DNA of 64,000 nt from Paenibacillus wynnii. GTDB taxonomy: Bacteria > Bacillota > Bacilli > Paenibacillales > Paenibacillaceae. The notes below the pieces were generated by a model. It had not been told where the DNA came from. It did no database searches and saw only the letters and a program-made list of their open reading frames with translations. Positions 37,307-46,332 of this stretch are shown in pieces (within the stretch, counting starts at the first letter, position 1; each line of letters opens with the position of its first letter). The stretch lies in contig NZ_JAUSTK010000015.1 in the NCBI RefSeq assembly GCF_030812855.1, positions 52,290 through 116,289 of the forward strand, read 5' to 3'. The position numbers and the translations under genes are program-made.

Positions 37307-38284
37307 TTAAAAATCCAGAACTTTCTTCACGCCTGCAATAATACGTGCAGGGTTAGGAAGCCATGTATCTTCGATTTGAGCGTATGGATATACAGTATCA
37401 GGACCTGCAATACGAAGCACCGGCGCTTCCAGATGGAGAATGCCTTTTTCGTTAATTTGTGCGATAACTTCAGCGGCTACGCCCGCACTCTTCTGTGCTT
37501 CTTGCAAAACGATAACACGATTGGTCTTCTTCACGGATTCCATAACGGTATCGATGTCAATTGGACTTACTGTACGCAGATCGATGACCTCTACTTGAAT
37601 GCCTTCCTTCTCAAGCTGTTCGGCCGCTTTGACAGCAGTATGTACCATCAGGCCGTAAGTTACGATGGTTACGTCAGAACCTTCACGAACCACGTTTGCT
37701 TTACCCAGCTCAACCGTGTACTCACCTTCCGGCACTTCTGCACGGAATGCATGGTACAGATTCAAATGCTCCATGAAAAATACAGGATCGTTATCACGGA
37801 TTGATGCAATAAGAAGTCCTTTAGCATCGTAAGGATTGGATGGGATGACTACTTTTATACCAGGGCTTTGAGCGATCAAGCCTTCTAATGAATCAGTGTG
37901 AAGCTCAGCTGCTTTAACGCCGCCGCCGAATGGAGTACGGAAAACGATTGGTGCATTATATTTACCGCCTGAACGCCAGCGAAGACGTGCGGCTTGAATA
38001 ACGATTTGATCTAGTGCTTCAAAGATAAATCCAATGAATTGGATCTCTGCGATTGGACGGAAGCCTTGTACACCAAGTCCTACTGCCAAACCGCCGATTG
38101 CGGATTCTGCCAGCGGTGTATCAAATACACGATCTTCGCCAAAATCCTTCTGCAGCCCTTCCGTTACACGGAAAACACCGCCAACATTACCAACATCCTC
38201 TCCGAAGATAAGGACGTTAGGATCACGATTCAGTTCGACGCGCATGGCGTCGCGGATCGCTTCTTTCATGTTCATTTGTGCCAT
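37307..38284 (-). CDS. pdhB: Pyruvate dehydrogenase E1 beta subunit
   Basis: Forms the E1 heterotetramer with PdhA, decarboxylating pyruvate and acetylating lipoamide. 325 residues. [20 protein letters not shown] carries the conserved glutamate that activates thiamine diphosphate, followed by the transketolase pyrimidine-binding and C-terminal domains ([31 protein letters not shown]). It lies 15 bases downstream of pdhA. Confidence 0.96.
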   Translation of the reverse strand: MAQMNMKEAIRDAMRVELNRDPNVLIFGEDVGNVGGVFRVTEGLQKDFGEDRVFDTPLAESAIGGLAVGLGVQGFRPIAEIQFIGFIFEALDQIVIQAARLRWRSGGKYNAPIVFRTPFGGGVKAAELHTDSLEGLIAQSPGIKVVIPSNPYDAKGLLIASIRDNDPVFFMEHLNLYHAFRAEVPEGEYTVELGKANVVREGSDVTIVTYGLMVHTAVKAAEQLEKEGIQVEVIDLRTVSPIDIDTVMESVKKTNRVIVLQEAQKSAGVAAEVIAQINEKGILHLEAPVLRIAGPDTVYPYAQIEDTWLPNPARIIAGVKKVLDF

Positions 38285-38299
38285 TGCCTGTTATCCCCC

Positions 38300-39397
<1,098 letters not shown>

Positions 39398-39407
39398 TCA
39401 GCTGCCT

Positions 39408-39521
39408 CTGTTATAGAATTATTATACACCTGTTTTATCTCTTTCGTCAAAGAAATACGCATAAAATTTATACTTTCATAAATTTTGTATGTATAACAGG
39501 TTTAATATATTTGTATAACAG
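39408..39521. promoter_or_regulatory. Candidate operator copies (TATAACAG) around the pdh promoter
   Basis: GTATAACAG occurs at 39491-39499 and 39513-39521, exactly 22 bases apart, and its inverted core CTGTTATA lies at 39408-39415 over the predicted transcription start of pdhA. A weaker relative, CTGTTTTAT, lies in the promoter spacer. The binding protein is unknown. Confidence 0.4.
39421..39450 (-). promoter_or_regulatory. Sigma-A promoter of the pdh operon
   Basis: On the minus strand TTGACG (39450-39445) and TATAAT (39426-39421) are 18 bases apart, with TG just before the -10. Transcription would start near 39413, giving a leader of about 46 bases to the pdhA start. Confidence 0.85.
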
Positions 39522-39632
39522 ATGTGGCATTTTCCCAAAAGTAAATGATATTTAGCACATTTGCTTCATGGGTAATTTTAACGTAATGCCGTAACTATTG
39601 CAAAATACGACAAGAAAGGTGACGTGACGACT

Positions 39633-40364
39633 TTGAGTGAACCTGTTTTTCTGAAACGTACAATAATGAAGCAAACCCTTTGGAGCGAGCATTTGCAGGA
39701 GAACCGAAAGCTCCGTATATATCTGCCTCCGGGATACAATGAGATTCTCAGCTACCCCGTAATCTATTGCCAGGATGGTGAGGAGTTCTTTAACTTCGGA
39801 CGTATTGCCACTCTGGCAGGACGACTAATCCTGGAAGAAGATGTCGAGCCGTTTATCATCGTCGGTGTGGAAGTTGATGTCGCCGTGAGAACACAAGAAT
39901 ATGCTCCATTTGGCAACAGGTTCAGGCAGTATCTGTCTTGCTTTGCCGAAGAGATTATTCCCTACATTGAACACAATTATCCAGTACGCCGGACACCTAG
40001 TGAACGCATCATTGCAGGTGACTCCCTAGGCGGTAGTGTATCACTTCATCTAGCCCTTGCTTATCCAGCCCTCTTTCATCGAGTAATCAGTCTCTCCGGT
40101 GCATTCTACCCTGAGACTCAGGAAATACTAGCCGGAGAAACAGACCTGTCATGGCTGAATATCAACATGGTAGTAGGACTCCAGGAAACGGACTTCAAGA
40201 CCGATACAGGAGTTTATGACTTTGTTGAAATGAACAGGGAAACCAAAGCATTGCTGGATCAGCGGGGTGCAACCGTATCCTACCGTGAAAAAGACGGTAA
40301 GCATCTCTGGGGATTCTGGCAGCTGGAGCTTCCGGAATCACTACTCTACTTTTTAAACCAATAA
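39633..40364 (+). CDS. Enterochelin-esterase-like alpha/beta hydrolase
   Basis: An esterase D/IroE-type hydrolase of about 243 residues without signal peptide. LRIYLPPGYNEILSYPVIYC is typical of the family, the nucleophile serine is in AGDSLGGSVS, and the C-terminal histidine is in KDGKHLWGFWQ. I prefer TTG 39633, nine bases after GGTGA, over GTG 39624, which nearly touches that site. It may hydrolyse siderophore or other esters; nothing nearby fixes the substrate. It is a single gene between divergent pdhA and the converging phosphatase. Confidence 0.85.
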   Translation: MSEPVFLKRTIMKQTLWSEHLQENRKLRIYLPPGYNEILSYPVIYCQDGEEFFNFGRIATLAGRLILEEDVEPFIIVGVEVDVAVRTQEYAPFGNRFRQYLSCFAEEIIPYIEHNYPVRRTPSERIIAGDSLGGSVSLHLALAYPALFHRVISLSGAFYPETQEILAGETDLSWLNINMVVGLQETDFKTDTGVYDFVEMNRETKALLDQRGATVSYREKDGKHLWGFWQLELPESLLYFLNQ

Positions 40365-40480
40365 AACGTCTTTGAACTTAAAATAAGTGAACAACTCAGG
40401 AACTTTATGTATGTAATAATGGATAGGAGTTTACAGCCTGAGTCTAGAAAAACACTACCTAGCCCATTTTCCCGTAAATA

Positions 40481-40519
40481 AAAGAAAGTATGAGTGAATG
40501 CTTATACTTTCTTTTATTT
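40481..40519. terminator. Bidirectional terminator
   Basis: AAAGAAAGTAT pairs with ATACTTTCTTT around a short loop and is followed by TTATTTTT on the plus strand and A/T-rich sequence on the other. It ends the esterase gene and the converging phosphatase gene. Confidence 0.8.
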
Positions 40520-40539
40520 TTAAGGAGCCTTTATAGAAG

Positions 40540-41019
40540 CTATAGCTTTTCCCTAATGATATTGTTAAGCAAAACGGTACAGCCAGCATCGATCAAATCA
40601 TAAACCTGCTCAAAATTACCGGTAAAATAAGGGTCAGGCACTTCTCTCAATTCCTCTTCAGGCAGGAGATCCATAAAAAACAGCAACTCTGCATCTTCCC
40701 CACCGGGCAGCTTACGAACATTGCTTCCATTAGACTTGTCCATACAAACTATATAATCAAACTTGTCAAAATCATCATTGTCTACCAAACGGGCTGCAAT
40801 CCCCTCATACCCGATTCCATTTTGATCTAGAATTTGGCGGGTACCCTCATGAGGAGCCTTACCAATATGCCAATCTCCAGTTCCTGCAGAATCAACTACA
40901 ATTTTTTGGGAAAGACCCTGCTCGCTGACCTTATGACGCAATACAGCTTCAGCCATAGGTGAACGGCAAATATTTCCTAGACAGACAAAAAGAACGTTTA
41001 CGATCTCTTCCACCTCCAA
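40540..41019 (-). CDS. Low-molecular-weight protein tyrosine phosphatase
   Basis: Removes phosphate from tyrosine or arginine residues of proteins, about 155 residues. The P-loop CLGNICRSPMAEA carries the catalytic CX5R, and the general-acid loop is VPDPYFTGNFEQVYDLI. The start is unclear. A TTG at 41019 lacks a ribosome site, while GGAGGTGG sits correctly placed for an ATC codon at 41004; homologs begin at that point (…VNVLFVCLGN). A GTG at 41013 overlaps the site. The gene is similar in length to Bacillus subtilis YfkJ or YwlE. Confidence 0.92.
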   Translation of the reverse strand: MEVEEIVNVLFVCLGNICRSPMAEAVLRHKVSEQGLSQKIVVDSAGTGDWHIGKAPHEGTRQILDQNGIGYEGIAARLVDNDDFDKFDYIVCMDKSNGSNVRKLPGGEDAELLFFMDLLPEEELREVPDPYFTGNFEQVYDLIDAGCTVLLNNIIREKL

Positions 41020-41170
41020 GGGGTAACTTCCTGATCTAATTCAGCAATCTCGACGATGAGACGCACACTTCTTATTTTAGCGCTGTCCAAGGCAATTGTA
41101 CAACTTTTCAAAAGACATTATACTAGGACAAGATTACAAACTTTAATCCTCAATGAAAGGGAGGCTTCTG

Positions 41171-41812
41171 ATGCCATCCAAAAGAGTCGTAATATTTGCA
41201 GGTGGAGTGCTTTCCTCTGAATATTTAAGTGTATTAGATGAAGAAGATTTTATTATAGGCGCCGATAGCGGAGCTCTCTTCCTGATAACCAACGGGGTAA
41301 CCCCCGATATCTCAGTAGGTGATTTCGATTCTATTCCTGCCGGGGCACTGGAACTGGTTGAAGCAGGAAGCAAGGAAACGATCACTTGTGACGCCGTCAA
41401 TAAGGATTTGACAGATAGTGAAATGGCTCTCGATCTTGCCCTGAACACACAACCCGAGCACATTTTGTTATTGGGAGTCACTGGCACACGGATCGATCAT
41501 ACTTTAGCCAGCATTCAAATGATGACAAGAGCGCTTCAACGTCAGGTCAGCTGTTCCGTTATGGATTGCAATAACTATGTTACACTCACAGGATCTCAAG
41601 CCATTGTAGAAGAACGAGGTTATACTTATGTATCTTTACTGCCTTTGACTCCTGAAGTAACCGGGATCACACTTGAGGGATTTCAATACCCACTAACCAA
41701 TGCCACATTGAAACTTGGACAATCTCTAGGTGTTAGTAATAGGCTGGCTGCTCCAATAGGTACGGTCACTATTGAGAGTGGATTACTGCTCATAATTCAG
41801 AGTAAAGACTAA
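41171..41812 (+). CDS. thiN: Thiamine pyrophosphokinase
   Basis: Transfers pyrophosphate from ATP to thiamine to give thiamine diphosphate, the cofactor of PdhA, transketolase and others. About 213 residues. Landmarks are IFAGGVLSSEYL, IGADSGALFLITNGVTPDI with VGDFDS, KDLTDSEMALDLAL, and LLGVTGTRIDHTLASI, all characteristic of the catalytic domain, followed by a beta-rich thiamine-binding C-terminus. ATG 41171 is chosen because GGGAGG lies upstream. Confidence 0.94.
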   Translation: MPSKRVVIFAGGVLSSEYLSVLDEEDFIIGADSGALFLITNGVTPDISVGDFDSIPAGALELVEAGSKETITCDAVNKDLTDSEMALDLALNTQPEHILLLGVTGTRIDHTLASIQMMTRALQRQVSCSVMDCNNYVTLTGSQAIVEERGYTYVSLLPLTPEVTGITLEGFQYPLTNATLKLGQSLGVSNRLAAPIGTVTIESGLLLIIQSKD

Positions 41813-41864
41813 ATTACATAGTCATTTAAAGACATGGTTGTAACTTTTGATTCAGAAGAAAAAT

Positions 41865-41909
41865 GCCGGAAACCCCTTGATGTTAGAGGGTTTCTCGGCC
41901 TTTTTTAGT
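41865..41909 (+). terminator. Terminator after thiN
   Basis: GCCGGAAACCC pairs with GGGTTTCTCGGC, one bulge, followed by CTTTTTTAG. The remaining bases up to the NlpC/P60 gene contain its promoter region but no further gene. Confidence 0.85.
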
Positions 41910-42098
41910 TTATATCAATCTGTAAATATTAATTTTTTGTAACTTTTAATGAACTTTTAATAAAACGCTTTCATCCCTTGCTGCGCCTGAATTTGAACTC
42001 TCTCAACCAAAATTTAGGGCATAGTTATTCTGCTATACTACGAATCAGGCAAGCAAACAAACATGATTAACAAACAAACCATGGAGGTATTTTACAAC

Positions 42099-42608
42099 AT
42101 GAAAAAGCATCAGTGGTTCAAACAAGCGATTATTATAGGAATGAGCACCACGATTGGACTTACCACACTTATGGCAACTGGAGCAGGAACATCACCCGTT
42201 GCAGCAGCATCCGTATCCGCTACCTCGAAAGGTCAAAATATCGTAAACTTCGGTAAAAAATATATGGGCGTAAGATATGTATTCGGAGCTTCGACTTCTA
42301 CTACCAGATATTTTGACTGCTCATCATTCACGAAATATATTTTCGGTAAATACGGTAAATATCTGCCGCGTACTTCTGTGGCACAATCCAAAGTAGGTGT
42401 AGCGGTATCGAGAGCCAATCTTCGTCCTGGCGATCTTGTATTCTTCTCCAGCGGCAGTAGAGCTACTGGTCGTAATGTAACTCACGTAGCTGTTTATGCT
42501 GGTAATGGAAAAATTCTGCACACTTATGGATCACCGGGAGTAACGATTTCTAGTCTCACCTCCGGTAACTGGAACAGAACTTATTTGAAAGCCCGCCGTG
42601 TACTGTAA
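42099..42608 (+). CDS. Secreted NlpC/P60 cell-wall endopeptidase
   Basis: A peptidoglycan gamma-glutamyl-type endopeptidase of about 169 residues. A signal peptide (MKKHQWFKQAIIIGMSTTIG onward, with cleavage near PVAAASV) leads directly to the NlpC/P60 domain: the catalytic cysteine is in YFDCSSFTKYIF, then LPRTSVAQSKVG, LRPGDLVFFSSG and the histidine in NVTHVAVYAGNG. There are no SH3 or LysM wall-binding domains, so it is a minimal enzyme. ATG 42099 follows GGAGG by 11 bases. Confidence 0.93.
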   Translation: MKKHQWFKQAIIIGMSTTIGLTTLMATGAGTSPVAAASVSATSKGQNIVNFGKKYMGVRYVFGASTSTTRYFDCSSFTKYIFGKYGKYLPRTSVAQSKVGVAVSRANLRPGDLVFFSSGSRATGRNVTHVAVYAGNGKILHTYGSPGVTISSLTSGNWNRTYLKARRVL

Positions 42609-42651
42609 CAGCTCTAAACAATAGAGTTTAAGCTATAATAGAGAATTGGGA

Positions 42652-43386
42652 TCAGCATGTGGCGTCGTTAACCGGCGCCCTCAATACATAACCGGTACCC
42701 CGTACCGTATGAATCAGCTTGTTCCTATATCCTTTATCAACTTTTGCTCGTATATGCCTGATGTATACATCAACAACATTGGTATTCGTATCAAAATGGT
42801 AACCCCAAACCTTCTTCAATATTTCGTCACGAGGACAAATATTTTCTTGATTCACAGCGAGGTAATAGAGAAGTTCAAATTCTTTGGGTGTCATTTTTAG
42901 TTCCTTCCCTTCCCGGCTTACGTGCCGGTGGTTGGGATCGAGAATTAAACTATCGATTTTAAGCAGATTTCCTAGGCCGCGACGCTTCCCTGATAGCTCC
43001 AATAAGTTAAGTATTCTACACTTGAATTCGCCAACATGCAGAGGTTTTGACATATATTCATTTCCCCCGGATTCAAAGGTCCAAACGGCTTTAATACTGG
43101 AACCTTCATCGGATATTACCATTACAGGAATAATTTCACCTTGTTTTCTCAAGGAAGAAATTACGTTCCATCCGGTCCATCCTTTGGGATTATTCACTTC
43201 AACTAATAACAATATCGGCTTAATACGTGATAGTATCTCGTGAAGATCCTCAATGTTTTCACATGTCGTAATTGTAAGTCCGATATCAAACACTACCTGA
43301 ATTTGATTTCTGTTCTCTTCTTCATCCCTCTTCATTAAACCGGGAGTAAACCAAACTAATCGCTCATTCACGCATACCACCCGCAT
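42652..43386 (-). CDS. Atypical OmpR-type regulator with glutamate at the phospho site
   Basis: A 244-residue regulator. The C-terminal winged helix (about 140-235) is well conserved: LKMTPKEFELLYYLAVN, NVVDVYIRHIRAKVD and IHTVRGTGYVLR. The receiver domain is degenerate: the acidic pair is missing and the aligned aspartate position reads LLLVEVNNP, a glutamate, while the lysine survives in YMSKPL. No kinase gene is adjacent. It may be constitutively active or respond to another signal. The start codon is uncertain, since a GTG 15 bases inside follows GGGTGG. Confidence 0.88.
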   Translation of the reverse strand: MRVVCVNERLVWFTPGLMKRDEEENRNQIQVVFDIGLTITTCENIEDLHEILSRIKPILLLVEVNNPKGWTGWNVISSLRKQGEIIPVMVISDEGSSIKAVWTFESGGNEYMSKPLHVGEFKCRILNLLELSGKRRGLGNLLKIDSLILDPNHRHVSREGKELKMTPKEFELLYYLAVNQENICPRDEILKKVWGYHFDTNTNVVDVYIRHIRAKVDKGYRNKLIHTVRGTGYVLRAPVNDATC

Positions 43387-43445
43387 CCAGTTAGCCTTGC
43401 GTCGGCAGAACCGCCGCAGAGTAACCCTAGGATTCCCTCAATACA

Positions 43446-43476
43446 AAAAGACCATTCCTGATTCAGGAATGGTCTT
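43446..43476. terminator. Terminator of the ThiF-like gene
   Basis: AAAGACCATTCCTGA and TCAGGAATGGTCTTT form a nearly perfect 15-base-pair palindrome, with T-rich flanks. It lies 19 bases beyond the stop of the ThiF-like gene on the minus strand. Confidence 0.85.
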
Positions 43477-43494
43477 TCACTTTATGAACTGCTA

Positions 43495-44580
43495 TTAACC
43501 GAAATACCGATGGTAAAAGCTCCGGGCAGCAGCAATATCGTTGGTCCCGTGAATTAAAGCCCGGCCATCTGCAAAGACAACCATACGATAAGGACCTTCT
43601 GTAAAGGACACCAGATATGGATTCAGATCCACCTTCCCGCTTCCAAGCCTCGATAAGCGATTGGCAGTCTCCTCCAAATTAAGTTTTTGTCTCTGCGCCG
43701 GACGGATCTGTACAGTGTCTCTGCCGCACAGCACATCACTGCGCTCCGTGTTAGCCGCGGTAAGATAGGGATATATGGGATGAGTACCACAAGAAGGACA
43801 ATTCTCTTTTTTGGCCGCTTTAACTCCAATTTCCTGATGTTCATTACGCCACACGTCAAAGGTTAGGAGCTTGCCTCTTAAATGTTGTCTCCGTCCGCCA
43901 AGTAGCTTCAGTGCCTCCGCCGTAGCGTTTGCTGTAACCAACTGAACAGCTTGCGGAAGTATACCCGCTGTGTCGCAGGTATCCCCGCCTAACGGCACTG
44001 ATCCTATCAGACAATTCAGACAGGGTGTTTCACCCGGCAGAATGGTGTAGGTAATTCCATAGCTGCCCACACAGGCTCCATAAATCCAAGGAATACCGTG
44101 CTTTTGGGCCATGTCATTGATAATCAACCGGGTATCAAAATTATCGGTACCATCCATAATGAGTTCAATACCTGGAAGCAAGCTTTCCAACTCTTCGGCC
44201 CGGACATCCATAACGTGAGCCTCTACAGTCACCCCGGAGTTAATCTGCTGCAGCCTGACCTTGGCTGCGGCAGCCTTAGGCATACGCTGCTCAGCGTCCG
44301 ACTCGGTATAAAGCTGCTGACGTTGCAGATTGCTCCACTCTACATAGTCGCGATCTACAATAACAATTCGGCCTACCCCGCAGCGTGTCAATGTCTCCGC
44401 GATTCCAGTGCCCAGAGCACCGGCACCAATAATCAATACATTGGATTTGGCAAGCTGCATCTGGCCTTCCTCACCGAACGGCGCAAATCGAACCTGACGC
44501 GAGTAGCGACCCTCACGCCCTTCCGCAGAGTTAACAGTAATTACACGATCTTTGTCCTTACCTTTATCGTTATGGCTCAT
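43495..44580 (-). CDS. ThiF/MoeB-family adenylyltransferase
   Basis: An E1-like enzyme that adenylates the C-terminus of a ubiquitin-like sulfur carrier (ThiS or MoaD), about 361 residues. RYSRQVRFAPFGEEGQ, the ATP site IIGAGALGTGIAETL, DRDYVEWSNLQRQQLY with the adenylating arginine, and MDGTDNFDTRLIINDM are classical. Two zinc pairs are present: CLNCLIG and CPSCGTHP. A C-terminal extension of about 85 residues resembles the extra domain seen in Bacillus ThiF/MoeB. ATG 44580 follows GGAGG; a longer frame to 44652 is less likely. No thiS or moaD lies beside it, so which pathway it serves is open. Confidence 0.9.
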   Translation of the reverse strand: MSHNDKGKDKDRVITVNSAEGREGRYSRQVRFAPFGEEGQMQLAKSNVLIIGAGALGTGIAETLTRCGVGRIVIVDRDYVEWSNLQRQQLYTESDAEQRMPKAAAAKVRLQQINSGVTVEAHVMDVRAEELESLLPGIELIMDGTDNFDTRLIINDMAQKHGIPWIYGACVGSYGITYTILPGETPCLNCLIGSVPLGGDTCDTAGILPQAVQLVTANATAEALKLLGGRRQHLRGKLLTFDVWRNEHQEIGVKAAKKENCPSCGTHPIYPYLTAANTERSDVLCGRDTVQIRPAQRQKLNLEETANRLSRLGSGKVDLNPYLVSFTEGPYRMVVFADGRALIHGTNDIAAARSFYHRYFG

Positions 44581-44652
44581 CCTGAACAGTCCTCCATATT
44601 CAAAAGCCGGGAGCAAGCAGCTTAGCCACTCATCCCCGGTCCTGTTATTCAA

Positions 44653-46206
44653 CTATACGGTTTGACCTGACCATTGCTCAACATCCCAAGTTTTCGTAAC
44701 CCAATCTTCATAAAAATCCGGTTCGTGAGAGACAAGTAAAATTGTACCTTTATATTCCTGAAGTGCACGCTTGAGCTCAGCCTTAGCGACAATATCCAGA
44801 TGGTTCGTAGGCTCATCGAACAGAATCCAGTTACTTTCACGCATCATTAGCTTACACAAACGTACCTTGGCTTGCTCACCGCCGCTCAACATGCTCAGCG
44901 GACGAGTGATATGATCATTCTTCAGGCCGCAACGAGCCAGATGACCCCGTACTTCATTTTGTGTAAGGTTGGAGAACTCATTCCAAACATCGTCGATTGG
45001 AGTGATTTTAGCACCCTTCATTTCCTGTTGGAAATAGGCACTATTCAAGAAATCACCCTTATAGGTCTTGCCGCTGTAAGGAGGAATAACACCGAGGATG
45101 GTCTTCAATAGTGTCGATTTACCCACACCGTTGCAACCCACAATCGCGATCTTATCCCCGCGTTCAATCGTCATGTTCAGCTTGGGCAGGAGCGGACGAT
45201 CATAACCGATTTCAAAATCGATTCCCTCGAATACCGTCTTACCGCTTGCACGACTCTCTTTGAATTGGAAGGTCGGTTTAGCAGCTTCCTCAGGACGATC
45301 GATACGTTCCATGCGGTCAAGCTGCTTCTCCCGGCTTTTTGCGCGGCTTGAAGTAGAATAACGTGCTTTATTGCGTTGAATGAAGTCTTCTTGCTTTTTG
45401 ATGAATTCCTGCTGCTTCTCATAGGCATCAATATGCTGATTCTTATTCATGTCAGCCATATCAAGGAATTTCTCGTAGTTCGCTGTATAACGGGTAAGCT
45501 TCGCGAATTCCAAGTGATACACAATATCAACAACATTGTTCATGAACTCCGTATCATGTGAAATCAGCATGAACGCATACGGATACTGCTTTAAGTAATT
45601 GGTGAGCCAGTCGATATGCTCTACATCCAAATAGTTGGTAGGCTCATCCAACAGCAGAACGTTGGGTTTCTCTAGCAGCAGCTTCGCAAGCAGAATCTTG
45701 GTCCGCTGACCTCCGCTCAGACTGGCTACATCACGATCCAGCCCAATCGCAGACAAACCCAGACCGTTGCTCATCTCCTCCACTTTTACATCAATCAAAT
45801 AGAAGTCGCCGATATCAAGCTGTTCTTGGATATCACCCATTTGCTCCAGCAGAAGTTCAAGTTCCTCCGGTGTTGCATCACCCATTTTATCGGTAATTCC
45901 CATCATTTCCTTCTCCAGCTCTAACAGCGGAAGAAAGGCATCCTTCAATACATCACGTACGGTCATGCCTGGAATAAGCTTCGTGTGCTGATCCAAATAG
46001 CCGTAACGAACTCTTGGCGTCCACTCCACTTTACCGCTATCCTTAAGCAATTTTCCGGTCAAAATATTCATTAATGTCGATTTGCCGACTCCGTTTGCGC
46101 CTACGAATCCCACATGTTCACCGGCAAGCAGCCTGAAAGATACGTTCTTAAACAACAACCGATCCCCAAAATTGTGGGAAACGTCTTCTACAGTAAGTAA
46201 ACTCAT
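44653..46206 (-). CDS. ABC-F family ATPase
   Basis: A soluble protein of 517 residues with two ABC domains and no membrane segment, the ribosome-associated ABC-F type. Domain 1 has GANGVGKST, SLSGGQRTKILLA and LLLDEPTNYLD; domain 2 has GCNGVGKST, MLSGGEQAKVRLC and ILFDEPTNHLD. The charged linker (about 240-320, rich in Lys, Gln and Arg) corresponds to the P-site tRNA interaction motif. It resembles YkpA/YbiT more than resistance-type members, which have longer linkers. Probably a translation factor that acts on stalled ribosomes. Confidence 0.93.
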   Translation of the reverse strand: MSLLTVEDVSHNFGDRLLFKNVSFRLLAGEHVGFVGANGVGKSTLMNILTGKLLKDSGKVEWTPRVRYGYLDQHTKLIPGMTVRDVLKDAFLPLLELEKEMMGITDKMGDATPEELELLLEQMGDIQEQLDIGDFYLIDVKVEEMSNGLGLSAIGLDRDVASLSGGQRTKILLAKLLLEKPNVLLLDEPTNYLDVEHIDWLTNYLKQYPYAFMLISHDTEFMNNVVDIVYHLEFAKLTRYTANYEKFLDMADMNKNQHIDAYEKQQEFIKKQEDFIQRNKARYSTSSRAKSREKQLDRMERIDRPEEAAKPTFQFKESRASGKTVFEGIDFEIGYDRPLLPKLNMTIERGDKIAIVGCNGVGKSTLLKTILGVIPPYSGKTYKGDFLNSAYFQQEMKGAKITPIDDVWNEFSNLTQNEVRGHLARCGLKNDHITRPLSMLSGGEQAKVRLCKLMMRESNWILFDEPTNHLDIVAKAELKRALQEYKGTILLVSHEPDFYEDWVTKTWDVEQWSGQTV

Positions 46207-46332
46207 AAATTCTCCGCAAGCTCCTATCTATATATAAAAACATTAAAATCTGAAGATAACCTACAACAATTTATTTTAACACAAGTAGAGGCCACACAGA
46301 AATATATTATTATAAAAATTAAATTAAAGATT

